This document shows positions 46,750-57,649 of a stretch of 64,000 bases of DNA, piece after piece. The stretch is from positions 1,003,715 to 1,067,714 of the forward strand of contig KV748187.1 of the NCBI GenBank assembly GCA_001692895.1, read 5' to 3'. Source of the DNA: Cenococcum geophilum 1.58. Taxonomy: Eukaryota > Ascomycota > Dothideomycetes > Gloniales > Gloniaceae. The notes under the pieces were generated by a model. It had not been told where the DNA came from, did not search any database, and was given only the letters and a program-made list of their open reading frames with translations. Position 1 is the stretch's first letter, and every line of letters begins with the position of its first letter. The translations under genes and the position numbers were made by a program.

Positions 46750-47400
46750 ATAGAAAAAAAAATAGAACAGAATAATAATAAAGTTTCTAAAATTATATTT
46801 AGTATTTCTTAAAGCTAAAATTTTTTATTTAAAATTTAATAATATAAAAAACTTCTTAAGTTTATAAGTATTATATCTATTATTGTAAGGATTGGATGTA
46901 GGTTAGATGTCACATCGGTTAGAGATTGAAAGCATAAAATAGAGTTGATATTGGTAGTAATCGCTGAGATTCTGTTTAAGAATCGACAGCGCATGAAGTA
47001 CTTCGAAATAAGCAAATTGATCCCAACCCATATTAAGTGAAGGTCAATCTATCGCACCGCTAAATTTTCATAGAAGGACTGTTAGCAGTCCGATCATTAC
47101 TGGTACTTCTTCTTGTAAGAGTACCCTTACACATATTTCATTCTCGTAGTCGTTTTCGGTTTTTTTTCCTGCACTTGACACAAGCTACTTGATATATCCC
47201 GTCTACTCCCCACTTAAGATCTTGAATAAGACTATTTCAACCTATACGCCTTTCTGACCCTCCTCTTTGTAAATTCCAACCTGGTTTTGTGTGCTCTCCC
47301 TCTTTGGGGATGATATCTTTTGAGGTAGGTTGAAGCTTAAGAAAACCAGGTGGTACGCAAAGATCGTAGCCAAATGTGCGGCGAACCCACACTTGTATTC
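46750..47400. other. Unassigned lightly RIPped sequence
   Basis: This stretch contains AT-rich sequence (46750-46880) and then mixed-composition sequence. I saw no domain, repeat or RNA gene. The minus-strand frame of 104 codons at 47242-47556 starts inside the candidate described next, in another frame, and has no family features. Confidence 0.3.
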
Positions 47401-47420
47401 ATATTCAAGGCCGGGCCGAT

Positions 47421-47706
47421 GCTGGCCAAGAATCCATAATTCTCGCAATGGTCGTCTCTTCACACGCACTATAGAAATTTGACAGAGAATCAAGGACTTT
47501 CGGTATGATTGACGGTATTTTCGAGTCCGATGGGATGAATCGTTCACCATTTCCATTTGTTGAGCAGGAAGTACAGATCATACGACGCTCAATATATAGA
47601 GGACGGTAAGTGCCAACCGTCCACCTCGGCTCTTCATCGATCCGAGACTCATGGCATTTGACGCAAACGCATTCTACGCTCTGGCATTGCTGTTGAACGT
47701 AGAATT
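47421..47706 (-). pseudogene. Possible zinc-binding protein fragment
   Basis: On the minus strand an open frame of about 95 codons without an initial ATG reads ..VECVCVKCHESRIDEEPRWT, then ERRMICTSCSTNGNGERFIP, then a C-terminal EETTIARIMDSWPASARP. The pattern C-x2-C ... C-x2-C followed by a helical TIARIM segment suggests a zinc-binding fold. It distantly recalls the N-terminal region of fungal Helitron/PIF1-like proteins, but this is a guess. It is bounded by stops TAA and TGA and may be a fragment with a frameshift. The sequence is not RIPped. Confidence 0.35.
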
Positions 47707-47894
47707 AGGATGAGGACTCTGTCTATTAAAGAGGGCTCTAGAAGCTCTCTATATACATCAGATAGGTGACAAATAGAATGACGACGACGTCATTCAGTAG
47801 GTCACGGTTAATGGAAACAGGTAATGAGACGTTCGATGAGACATAGTTCGTATAAACGATCTAGGTCGTCAGATAGTAGTTCAATGGTGGTAAG

Positions 47895-48037
47895 TGTTAA
47901 ACGCGCAGGTCAAGGCGAGCACGATTGCAGTATATCAAGTGTATTGAAGAGTAATTTGGTTGACTATCTAAGTTAGAGGTTGGGGTAAAGGTTAATGATA
48001 ACCGAGTCACGTGATGTAATATCGGGTGAAAACAACA
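47895..48037 (-). repeat. Left LTR of E
   Basis: A 143-bp repeat, the same length as the right copy. It contains the palindrome gtcacgtga at 48006-48014. Confidence 0.92.
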
Positions 48038-48299
48038 CTCCCCCTTAAATGGTATTGTATCTACCATATTGCCCATGAAAACTTCCTATATACCTAGTAT
48101 AATTGTAATATAGTCCCCTCGTCCGTTATAAAGCGTAGAAGCTAGTTATAGCGGGTGAGGCGTTTAGTAAGGCTGGAATAAACTCGTAGTGTAGCTCATG
48201 AGGCAGCTCGTGAGCTAAGCTGTTCATCAGCCTATTTTAAACGTTGAACTTAATGGAATCGGAAGCTAGAAATATAAGTTTTAGAATTACCCCTGCCTA

Positions 48300-51200
48300 A
48301 CCTAATCAGGCTAATGCTTAAAGTACTCCATCTTTTCCTTATTCTTATTTCAACGTTACCCTAAAGACCTTTCTCCGCGTTGCCCTTTAGTAGGGCGAAG
48401 GCCTATTAAGGTAAGAAATCGGTTGAACTTGATTAGACCAAGTGGCTTAGTAAGGGCGTCAGCTACTATATTGCTGGTATTAACAAAGGTAAGTTTGATA
48501 CGTTTATTAGCGACTTTATCGCGTATAAAGTAGTATTAGATGTTAATGTACTTGGTACGCTAGTAAAACTTAGGGTTCTAAGCAAGGGCTATTAAAGACT
48601 TATTATTACCGAAGATTATAATAAGTTTAGTGGCGTTTAGAACTGAGTGCGCCGCTAAGTTATCCTTCCATACTTTAATGCTGAGGTTAGGTTGGTTGAT
48701 TTATTGCAGCTCAGTAAGCAGTAACCTTAGCCATAAGGCTTCCTTTACTATTTGCGTTAGGCTTATATACTTAGACTTAGTCATCAATAGAGCGATAGTT
48801 ATCTAGCGCTTAGAGCTCCAGGTAACTGGCCCACTATTAAGCATAAAGATATATCTGGAGGATAAGCGTTAATTTATAATGCTATCGCCGTAACTTGCGT
48901 CTAAGTAGCCAGCGATCATTAGATCTTAGTGGTTGCCGCCGTAAGTTATGCCGTAGTCTAGGGTCCCTGCGATATATCGGAATATCCATTTAATTGCGGT
49001 AAAGTGTTAAGGTCCTGGATTGTGGCTAAACTAGCTAACTTATGATATTACAAAGGTAAAATCTGGTTAAGTCTCGATTATTATATATATAAGGGAACCG
49101 ACTTGCAATTAGTAGATCTTAATATTGTCCTTTAAGGCCTGGCCGTTAAATGGTTTAAGATACTGATCTTTCTTATTTATAAAAGTCTTTACCGGAATTA
49201 ATAAGGCCTTATTATGCTCGTTATCCTAGTAGTAGAAAGTCTAGAGCACGCGCTTAAGGTAGCTGCGTTACTGGATTATAATGGTCTTTAGCTTATAATT
49301 GCGAGTAATAGTTATGCTAAGGTAGTAGCTAATAGGGCCAAGATCTGTTATCTTAAATTTGCTACAGAGTTGCTGTTTAAGAGAGTTGACGGCGGCTCTG
49401 CTGCCGATAATCTTGATATCGTCTACGTAAACTGATATGATGAGGCCGTTCGTAGAGGTAAAAGGGGAGTTCTTGGTCATAAAAACGCTATAGTCGGCTT
49501 AAAGCTTCTAAAAGCCAAGGCTTATAAAGAAGTTATAAATAATTTTATACCATATATAAGGTAACTGCTTAAGACTATAGAGACCTTTAAGGAGGCGGTA
49601 AACCTCTCTAGATTTGCTAAAGCCGTGAGGGTGTTTAATATATACATCCTCAATAATTTAACTATTAAGAAATGCCATTTTAACGTCCATTTAATTAATT
49701 TTAAGATCGTAATAAGTAGCTAGGGCGAATAGCGTACGGAAGGCCATTGGCTTAACTACTGTAGCGAAGGTTTAATCGTAATTAATACCGTACTACTATT
49801 TATAGCCTTTAACACTTTTGTACAGAGAAAGGAAAAAGGGCGCTTTTCCTATTTCTAAGTAAGACAAAAATAGCTACTAGAGAGTGGCTAATGGAAGAAG
49901 AAGCTTTAGAAGGAGGTAACTCCTACTAAACTTCTAGTAAATAGATAGTAGTGAGTAAAAGGATAGAAATAAACTATAAAATGTACAGGGGCAGGCGTTA
50001 GGATTCGTTTACCGTTTCTTTTACCGTTTTTCTACTATTTTAATATTACCTAATAGTTGTCATAACCTAGTATTTACTAGGGAGCGGTAAACCTCTAGTC
50101 TAGAGGTTTATAAAATACTAGGACATAGCTACTAGTACATATTAAGCTGCCTAGAAAGGATTTATGTATATAGAACTATAGCGCTATAGCCTAGAGGCTG
50201 TATGCGTAGTATTGTACGTAGTACAATACAATGGATATAAAAAAAAAAATTAAAAAAAAATAGCCTTTAACAACCCAGCGTGCTTTATACCTAAGTATTT
50301 CCTCTTTTAGCCTATACTTAATCTTAAATACCTATTTGCCTTTAAGGACTTTATATAAAGAGTTTACCAATAAGCGTTAAATAGAGCGCCAGGTTTTATT
50401 TTATAGAAGAGATTTAAGTTTATCCTATATAGCTTCTAGCCACTATTTTGCGTGTAGGCCGCTAAAAGCTTCTTTTAAGGTCGCTAGCTTAAGGGGATCG
50501 TGTATAGACGACGTATTAAGGAGAATTCGATCAGGTTGCTAAGCGTGACCCTTATAGATCTTAAAGTGATCGTGCTTGGTAGAGCTAAGTAAGTTAATAG
50601 CGACGCAGTTTAAAAGGATTTTATTAAGGAGAGCTTCGCTTTTAATGGATTCTTAAAAAGCTTAACTGGCGTAAGTTTTACGGCTAAATTGTTGTAGAGG
50701 TGGTTCCGAAATTAGATTCCAAGTTATAGGTTCTAGATCCCGTGATATAGATTCTTCGTATAGTTCTTAAGGAAGTGGTGATGTTAATATAGGATAAGGA
50801 TGAGACGTAAACTAATAATTCTCCCCCTGCGGATTAGTATCGTACTCCCCCTATTACTTATTCTCCCCCTAAAACGTAATATCTTAAGCTTTAATAGTTT
50901 TAAAGATAGTAATATCTTTAACTCTATATACCTACTAAGACTAAGAGTCCTATACTTAGTAGATAGAGTTCCCTTTAAAACCAATAAGAGTAAACTTCTT
51001 AGCTCTTGGTCCTAGCTTATCAGACTATATAGGTTTCTTATAGCAGTAAACTATGGAGCCGATAGTGCATAGGTGGTTAAGGCTAGGCTTTAAGCCGTAG
51101 CGCTTCTTATATGGTGTAAGATATAAAAGCGGAGCTAAGGGACTTTAGTTATATAGATAGGCTGCCGTTTAAATAAGTTCAGGCTAGAGGTTTTGTGGTA

Positions 51201-52150
51201 GATAACTATAGATACGTAGGCAGCGAGCTTTTATAGTAAGCATTTGCTGGTTACGCTCCGCGACTCCGTTCTATTTAGGTAAGTTAGCGTAAGAGAATTT
51301 AAGCTTAATGCCGCAAGAGGTAAACTAGTTTTTTATAAGCCAGTTATCTAATTCACCGTTATTAGATTAAACCCTTTTAAGAGGGCCGAGTTGCTTTTTT
51401 AACTAGGCAATATAGTTTTTAACAACGTCTTAAACGCTATGAGCCTCTTTTAACCTAAGGAAACGGGCCTTTATCTATCTGGTATAGTTATTAGTAAAAG
51501 TAATAGCGTACTTAAAGCCTTTAGTGCCGACGGGCGTAAGATAGATAACATTAATGTAAACCAGTTCGCCTGCAGCTATAGCACGCTGTTAAGGACTGTG
51601 ATCGAATAATTTATGCCTTTTTGAGATGGTATAAATTTTATAGTTAAATGGATTAGTAGGAACTCCTAGACGTTTTATATCTGCAAAGTTTAGGTACCTA
51701 AGTCTCTTATGCTACCGCTGAGAGTTGTGATCTAAGCCTATTAGTGAGAGAGTAGTGCGTAGATCGTTTGGTTTATTAAGGCGGTAAAGTCCTTTCTATA
51801 TAAAGAAGTGCGCTAGCTTTATTTTATCCCTAGTGCATAGAAAACAGTCTGTGGTATTAATAGTTATCCTATCTCTTTAGCAGGTAGAGCTGGATATAAG
51901 GTTAATAAAGAGGTCTAGAATATAAAGCACGTTGCGGAGTCTAAGTACGTTGTTGCCCTACGGTAGAGATATAATAATATTGACGTCGCCGTACCTAGTA
52001 GCGTAGGTAATGCCAGTGGTGGAGTTAACTTTAATCCTACATTCTTAAAAGTTCTTAAAAAGCTTATAATCCTTGTAAGTATAGTGTGTTGCTCCAGTAT
52101 TAAAGTATTATCTATTTGGTCGAGAATCTACTATATTTTAAAGCATAAGG
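48300..52150 (-). pseudogene. Copia E pol (RIP-damaged, interrupted by a retroposon)
   Basis: Minus strand, from right to left. A pre-integrase and integrase region comes first (about 51990-50950; GVAERNQQMLTIKARCLRIY near 51250). Reverse transcriptase begins with KARWVVKGYK at 50300-50262 and resumes after the retroposon with YGINYDQTFATVVKPM at about 49790. At 49480-49268 are SVYVDDIKIIGSRAAVNSL and ITDLGPISYYL; the YVDD motif is intact. RNase H follows with GYLDASYGDSI, FMLNSGPVTWSSKR and SLTQIVKEALWL (about 48920-48700). Gln and Trp stops are frequent. Confidence 0.88.
49815..50259 (+). mobile_element. Poly(A)-tailed retroposon (SINE-like) in Copia E
   Basis: A 445-bp insert ends in an A-rich tail (about 50237-50259) and is bracketed by a 13-bp duplication, atagcctttaaca (49802-49814 and 50260-50272). 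Removing it restores KARWVVKGYK..YGINYD in Copia E. Tail and duplication show LINE-type mobilisation. No protein is encoded. Hairpins are visible (cctagtattta / taaaatactagg around 50066-50130; gtattgtac / gtacaatac near 50210-50230). I found no tRNA-like A/B box, so it may be a non-tRNA SINE or a truncated LINE end. Confidence 0.85.
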
Positions 52151-52199
52151 ATCCTTTTATAGTTGCTTAAGAAGTCAGTTAGTTAATTGTCGCTTTAGT

Positions 52200-53640
52200 T
52201 AGGTGGAGGAGTTCTATTTTAGGTAAAGCACCTTTTCTTACTCTTGGGTTTACTAGTAGGTATCTTTATAGCCCTATAGTTGCGAGTTTAGTAATTAGGT
52301 GACTTATAAAAGTCGCACCATTTTCTATTAGGTGTAGTAATAGGTGCTATATAAGATTGATTTAGGAGTGGTTAAGCACCTAGTGACATCGCGGACGGCT
52401 TGTTATTAACTAGTTGATAAGCTTCCTTATAAAGTTTAAGGCTAAGGAGTTCTATAATAAGATCGTTAAGAGCAGGAGGCGTGTCCTCTTTATAACTAGG
52501 CGTAATTTTGCTATTACGGAAGTTCTAATAGCAATTACCCAAATTATAAAGGAAGATACTAGTTATCTAAGTATCCGTTATCCCATTTTATATAGGCCTA
52601 GTATAAGTTATATTTAAGTAAGGTATTTCCTTAGAAAGTTGCTTTATCTATTTAGCAGCAGCTTTATATTTAGTGCAGTATTCTTTAAGGGAGTCGCCTA
52701 AATATATATTAATAAGCGCCTTAAGTCTAAGGTGGTAAGAGACCCAGCCAACTTTTATATATAGTCCCTTAAGTATTTCCCAGGCATGCTTTACCGTTTA
52801 GTTTTTAATATATAATTAGAGTTTAAGGCTAACCAATTCGTATATTAACTAGAAGGCTTAAAATTCCCTAAGAGTATACTTTTCTTTATCTTTTGAAGAG
52901 GCGTTATTAGCTAGAGCAGTTACTTTACTAGTAACGTACTTCTAGAGCGCTCTTAAACGAAGCTTATAGCATTTTTTGGTAGGCTATAAGAGGTAGTTGT
53001 CTTGGCCTTTAAGAACAATACCAAGACGTTTCTCGTTAGTAGGAGTTTCTGATATAGTAAAAGAGATAATTAGTATATAGGTTAAGAGATAAGGATAAAG
53101 CGGTGATGATTCTCTTTAAGGATGAAGACTTTCTAATAGTTATAGCTTATTTATCTTAGTGTAGTTGTTATCCAATTAACTATAAGCAAGCTAATAGCGA
53201 TTTTCCATACCGGGCATGGAAAATCCTAATTAGTTAGCATAAGTTAGGGTCCGCAGAATATAGCAGAGTTTAGCAGGTGACGCGCCCCAGCGTCATCACG
53301 ATTTGGTGTTGGTCAACCACTAATAAGTATCCTTAAGTCATTGCAATCGTCGTGTACGCCGATAGGCCTTTTTTAGGGTGTATTGGATGCCCCGTAGCTT
53401 GAAGACTTATGAAGTGGATAGCTTATGAGGCAGGCAGCTCGTAAGGTAGCTCGTAAGGTAAGTTGCTTATAAGGCTGGTAGCTCATAAAAACAAGGCTTA
53501 AGCTTATAGAGGCTGAGGAGCAAGCAATATACGTTAAAAGGAGTTAAGGTTTAAACGCGTTTTTTATACTAATTTAAGTCTTAAGGTATAAGAACGCCAG
53601 AGGGCGTGTTAACTTAAAACTGATAATAAAAAGGCGTAAG
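52200..53640 (-). pseudogene. Copia E gag region
   Basis: A minus-strand region ahead of pol. A zinc knuckle remnant at about 52320-52270 reads WCDFYKSPNYQTRNY, which is CX2CX4HX4C with the second Cys, the His and the last Cys turned to Tyr. The part to its right is Leu/Lys-rich with RIP stops and fits a Copia Gag. Start codon not identified. The plus-strand frame at 52414-52617 is a shadow. Confidence 0.6.
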
Positions 53641-53668
53641 TTGCGTTAAGTATGCCGGGCTTATAACC

Positions 53669-53811
53669 TATTAAACGCGCAGGTTAAGGTGAGCACGATT
53701 GCAGTATATCAAGTGTATTAAAGAGTAATTTGGTTGACTATCTGAGTTGGAGGTTAGGGTAAAGGTTGACGACAACTGAGTCACGTGATGTAATATCGGG
53801 TGAAAACAACA
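53669..53811 (-). repeat. Right LTR of E
   Basis: A 143-bp copy of 47895-48037, starting tattaaacg (TG to TA) and followed by gtaag. The primer-binding site is at about 53653-53668. Confidence 0.92.
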
Positions 53812-53816
53812 GTAAG

Positions 53817-53947
53817 GAAGTCCGATTCAGGTCGACAATTGCTCTTCCGTTCGGTGTTCCTGCGGTCGAATCAGAGTTGTTGCAGCTCGACTTCGTTTCG
53901 TAAGTTTTTCTCCTCGACTGTATACGCTGGAGGTATTGACGTATTGT
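53817..53947. other. Unassigned lightly RIPped sequence between E and the hAT end
   Basis: This is the continuation of the sequence at 47706-47889 into which E inserted. No feature was recognised. Open frames here on both strands (53738-54006) cross LTR and hAT boundaries and are not genes. Confidence 0.3.
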
Positions 53948-54060
53948 CAGTGTGGCCAACAGGCAGCGTCGCTGGCAGCATCGCTGACAGCTCGCTGCTG
54001 ATGTAAGCAGTCAGTCAGCGTATATTTATGCAGCGCGCTGACAGCTCGCTGCTTAAGTGG

Positions 54061-54400
54061 TAAGGAAGGATCAATTTGGTGGTGTTTTAAAGCTTTTTAT
54101 AGAAGTTAAGGATCTTCGGATCTCCGGTTAAAATTCAGGTGGGAAACCCTGGGATATTCATACTAAATTGTATGGTTTTCTCCAAATTCCCTATCGCGTC
54201 TATACACGCGTTTTGTCCACCGAATGTTAACCCTTATTACAATAGGAAAATGCAACGGACTTTACATTTTACCCACTAGTAATATAGTAGAGCTTCTTCC
54301 TTTACTCCTTCCTTATCTAATTCTCGGTCTACGCGTCTATTAAGCTCTTTAGCAGCTCGTAGACCTTACGGATCTACTACTTCTACTTCCCTTATAATTA
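54061..54400 (+). other. hAT 5' non-coding region
   Basis: This lies between the subterminal repeats and the transposase. Up to about 54270 it is lightly RIPped, then RIP becomes strong. No other feature was seen. Confidence 0.35.
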
Positions 54401-56071
54401 ACGATATATCCGAACCAAATAAGCAAAATAACTCTATATTATAAGAACCTTTACTAGCTAGCTAGAACTACGGCTATATATTCCTAATTAATTAAAAGAA
54501 CCTTTTCCTAGGTAAGTATAGCAGGCTTACTAGTTATTATAGATACTAAGTTATTAATAAGCGGTCGCTTTTAAAGACGGCCTTTATATTACCTATATAG
54601 AAGCATAAAGTAGATCTATTTTAGGACGGACTAGAGGGAAGAAAAAGACTCTGGCTATACAAGATCTGCTATCTAGCTTAAAAACTAGCTGTATTACTTA
54701 TAATTAACGGCACAGATTATATTATTGGCCATTTAAAATTAAAGTATAGTATTATATTAAACCCAAAAAGCTATAGTGGTACTCTACGTTAATTAGCTAC
54801 CCCAGGCCTAATTAATACTTAAGCCTTTTCTATACCCGGTAGTAGCAAACGGTAGCTATTTTAGGCAGCTGGCTATATACAAGCCTACGTTAATTAGATA
54901 GTCCTATAGAATATTACATTTCGGCAAGCTATAAGTACTTATACTTACGCGTTACTAATATTTAACCGTCATTGTATACAGGAATGTCTAGTAAGCTCGT
55001 ATACGTCACTAAGCAGCTAGATAAAGTCTGCCTTTAAACGCCGAAGCCTTAATATTAAAGACCTCCTTATTATCTTATAAAGCAAAATCTACCTTAGCTG
55101 CGATATCTAGACATCAACGAATGGCATGTTGCTACTTAGCGTAGTAGCTTACTTAATTAATAAAGGTGGTAAGCTTTAATTAATCCTTATAGGACTCCCG
55201 CGGATATAAGGCTTGTATACCGCTGAGAATATAGCAATAGCTTTAGCAGTAGTTATTTAGAAGTATTAATTTAAATATAAGCTTGGCTGCTTAATAGCTA
55301 ATAACACTACTAATAATAATAAGCTCTATAAGCACCTTTCTAAAAGCCTCTTTATACTAAAAAGGAAACAACTCTAATATATTGGCTATATTCTAAACCT
55401 TACCGTTAAGGCCCTAATATACGGCAAAGGCGTTAGCAAGCTTAAACGCTTATTAATTAGTGCAAGTGACGAAGCCAAATTTGACCTTATGCGGCAGAGA
55501 GGCACCGTTGGTAAGGTTTATAATATCGTTAAATATATTATACGATCTACGGCTTACTATAAGGACTTTACTAAGAATTAAACCTAAGCCTATATAGAGG
55601 ACAAGCTCTTTAATTAAGCTAAACTTATACTTATTAAAGACGGAGGCATTTAATAGAACTTTACCTACTATATACTTTACCAGGCGCTACTTCTTAAGAA
55701 AAAAATTAATAAATATTTACTTTCTTAGAGGAAGCCCGCTAATAATAGCTATGACCTTATGTAGGACTTTCTTACTATAGAGGATTGGGCGAAAGTTAAG
55801 CAGCTTATTAAGATCTTAAAGCCCTTTATATTAGCTACTAAATGTATAAAAGGTAACGCTAATAACCCTAGGCTTAAGGGCTTATATAGAGCTCTATAGG
55901 AGTTAATTATAAATATAGAACTTCTTTATTAGGTCCTTGTACGAACTTAGTAAAGCCTTAAGAATAAAAACGATTCCTTTATTAAATCTAGCGTTAATAT
56001 AGCTCTATAGAAGCTTAATAAGTATTTTAATAAGATAAGGCTTAAGAGCCCGTATTACTTTATTACAGTTA
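54400..56071 (+). pseudogene. hAT transposase, part 1
   Basis: A plus-strand frame with RIP stops. A BED-type zinc-finger remnant lies at about 54595-54760 (HKVDLFQDGLEGRKRLQLYK, ICYLAQKLAV, GHLKLKY), with one Cys now Tyr. The RNase-H-like catalytic core follows: TSTNGMLLLSVVAYLINKGG near 55110, LILIGLPRI.GLYTAENIAI, LGCLIANNTTNNNKLYKHL near 55285 (the D of ADN now N), and YIGYILNLTVKALIYGKGVS near 55380. Then come EAKFDLMRQRGTVGKVYNIV and the helical insertion domain up to YYFITVILY. The frame is cut at 56071 by F and continues at 62062. Confidence 0.88.
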
Positions 56072-56076
56072 TCCTC

Positions 56077-56303
56077 TATTATAGCACTGGCAGAACTTAG
56101 CAAAACCACGCACCGGCAAGTTGCCACAGATTGCCGCATATTGCGGTCACGTGACGCGAAGATCGTATATAGCTTCGAGCGGCGCTCCCCTTCTTCTCCT
56201 TTCCTTTCTTTAGCTTTAGATTCTCGTTTATAGACAATCCAATTGTATAGGCTTGCGCGACCCTTTTGCTGTGCTTATATCTTGATTAACTAAGTCGCTA
56301 ACA
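56077..56303 (+). repeat. 5' LTR of F
   Basis: A 227-bp repeat containing the 10-bp palindrome gtcacgtgac at 56146-56155. Confidence 0.92.
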
Positions 56304-56512
56304 TTATCTAAAGCTCACTCTACTCTTTCTTCCTAAGAAGGAACTTAAATATATCTACAAGAACATAGAATAGGACCCTAAGGACATTACTAGGACCATA
56401 AAGACAGGACCTAAAAGAAAAGAATAGAACCCTAAGGAAAGGACCTATAAGATACACACAGACCAGAACCCCTAAAGAAATTACCTAGAATTACCCAACA
56501 CCCCTACCACCA

Positions 56513-57640
56513 TGCCATAAACTATAGTAGTAGGTAAAGCAGCTGTAGGACCCTTAAATACTTTAGACGAAGAAACAATTAACGTTTTAACCCCCTAGGC
56601 GGAGCTTACGGCTACTAATGCCAAAATTAAACGATTGCGAGAGCTGCTTAAAGCTAGAGATACCCCTATATCTAATAATAAGTCATTATTAGACAACTAA
56701 AGACTTACTATAGTCCTTTAGGCCCTATCCTAGCGCCTTAGTAGATCTATTAAGGCCTATATCGCACTAAAGCGGTTAGCAAAGGTCGTAGACCCCCTAC
56801 TACTTATAGACGGAACCGACCCTATATTTAATAATTAAAAGCTTTAATTACGGGACAAGCTTGAAGTTAATGCAGACTACTTCCCTAACGCCCAAGCCAG
56901 AATGGCCTACGTCTTCGGTTGTACTGACGGAGACGCCTAGACGCATTTACGCCTGCGATACACTAAAGACTTAGCAGACCCCTTTATCTCTAAAGAAGAA
57001 ATAATTAAATACTTGTCTTTTATTTATAAAGACCCTTTTAAAGTATAAAACGCTTGCCTTAGCTATAAAAGCCTAAACATAAAAACAACAAAGACCTTTT
57101 TGGCCTTCTAAACCCGCTTTCTACACCTGGCCGGATAGGCCTAAATCCCCTAAGAAGACCTACTACTAGACCTCTTTAATAAGCTTACCCTAGACCTATA
57201 GCGGGCCGTATTGCTAGCTTATACTATAGTATAGACGTTAAAGGAACTTATAGACTATTGCCTAGCTATTAACCAAGGCCTCCGTTAAATTAAGGCACGC
57301 GCTAATTGGCTAAAAACTAGAAACCTTGTAAACCAGGCCATAAGTACTGCGAGTACGGCCTATAGTGCCCTAGTATAATCGGCAACTCCTATAGCTAACC
57401 TGGCAGCTAGCCGCGCAGCTACCCTTACTGCGGGCCTAGTATATACCTAGCCTATATACAGCGACCCCCGTATATAGGCCCTTAGTAATTAAGGAGCTTG
57501 CTTCTTGTATAGTTAAATAGGCCACCCTATAAGGAACTGCCTAATAAAGGCAAAGATAAACGAGGTTCTGTTAATTTAGGAGGATAGTACGGAGCCGGAA
57601 AAAGAGAAACCCTAGAGGAAGACTCCTCTCTAGGGTTAAA
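56513..57640 (+). pseudogene. Gag of F (RIP-damaged)
   Basis: The ATG at 56513 is followed by a frame with TAG/TAA at Gln codons. It contains LRDKLEVNADYFPNAQARM near 56850 and FGCTDGDA.THLRLRY, a capsid-like Gag core. A zinc knuckle remnant near 57490-57540 reads ACFLYS.IGHPIRNCL, with the second Cys turned to Tyr. Gag would package the element RNA. The gag-pol junction is probably near 57650. Confidence 0.7.
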
Positions 57641-57649
57641 AGGGATTAA

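Larger units (their letters stand above)
47895..53811 (-). mobile_element. E: Ty1/Copia retrotransposon
   Basis: Two 143-bp LTRs (47895-48037 and 53669-53811) have termini tgttaaacg / gaaaacaaca and are flanked by gtaag (47890-47894 and 53812-53816). The minus strand carries gag at the right and pol at the left. The primer-binding site just inside the right LTR reads GGTTATAAGCCCGGC on the minus strand, as in element D. The element sits in lightly RIPped sequence but is itself heavily RIPped. A 445-bp retroposon (49815-50259) interrupts the reverse transcriptase. Confidence 0.93.
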
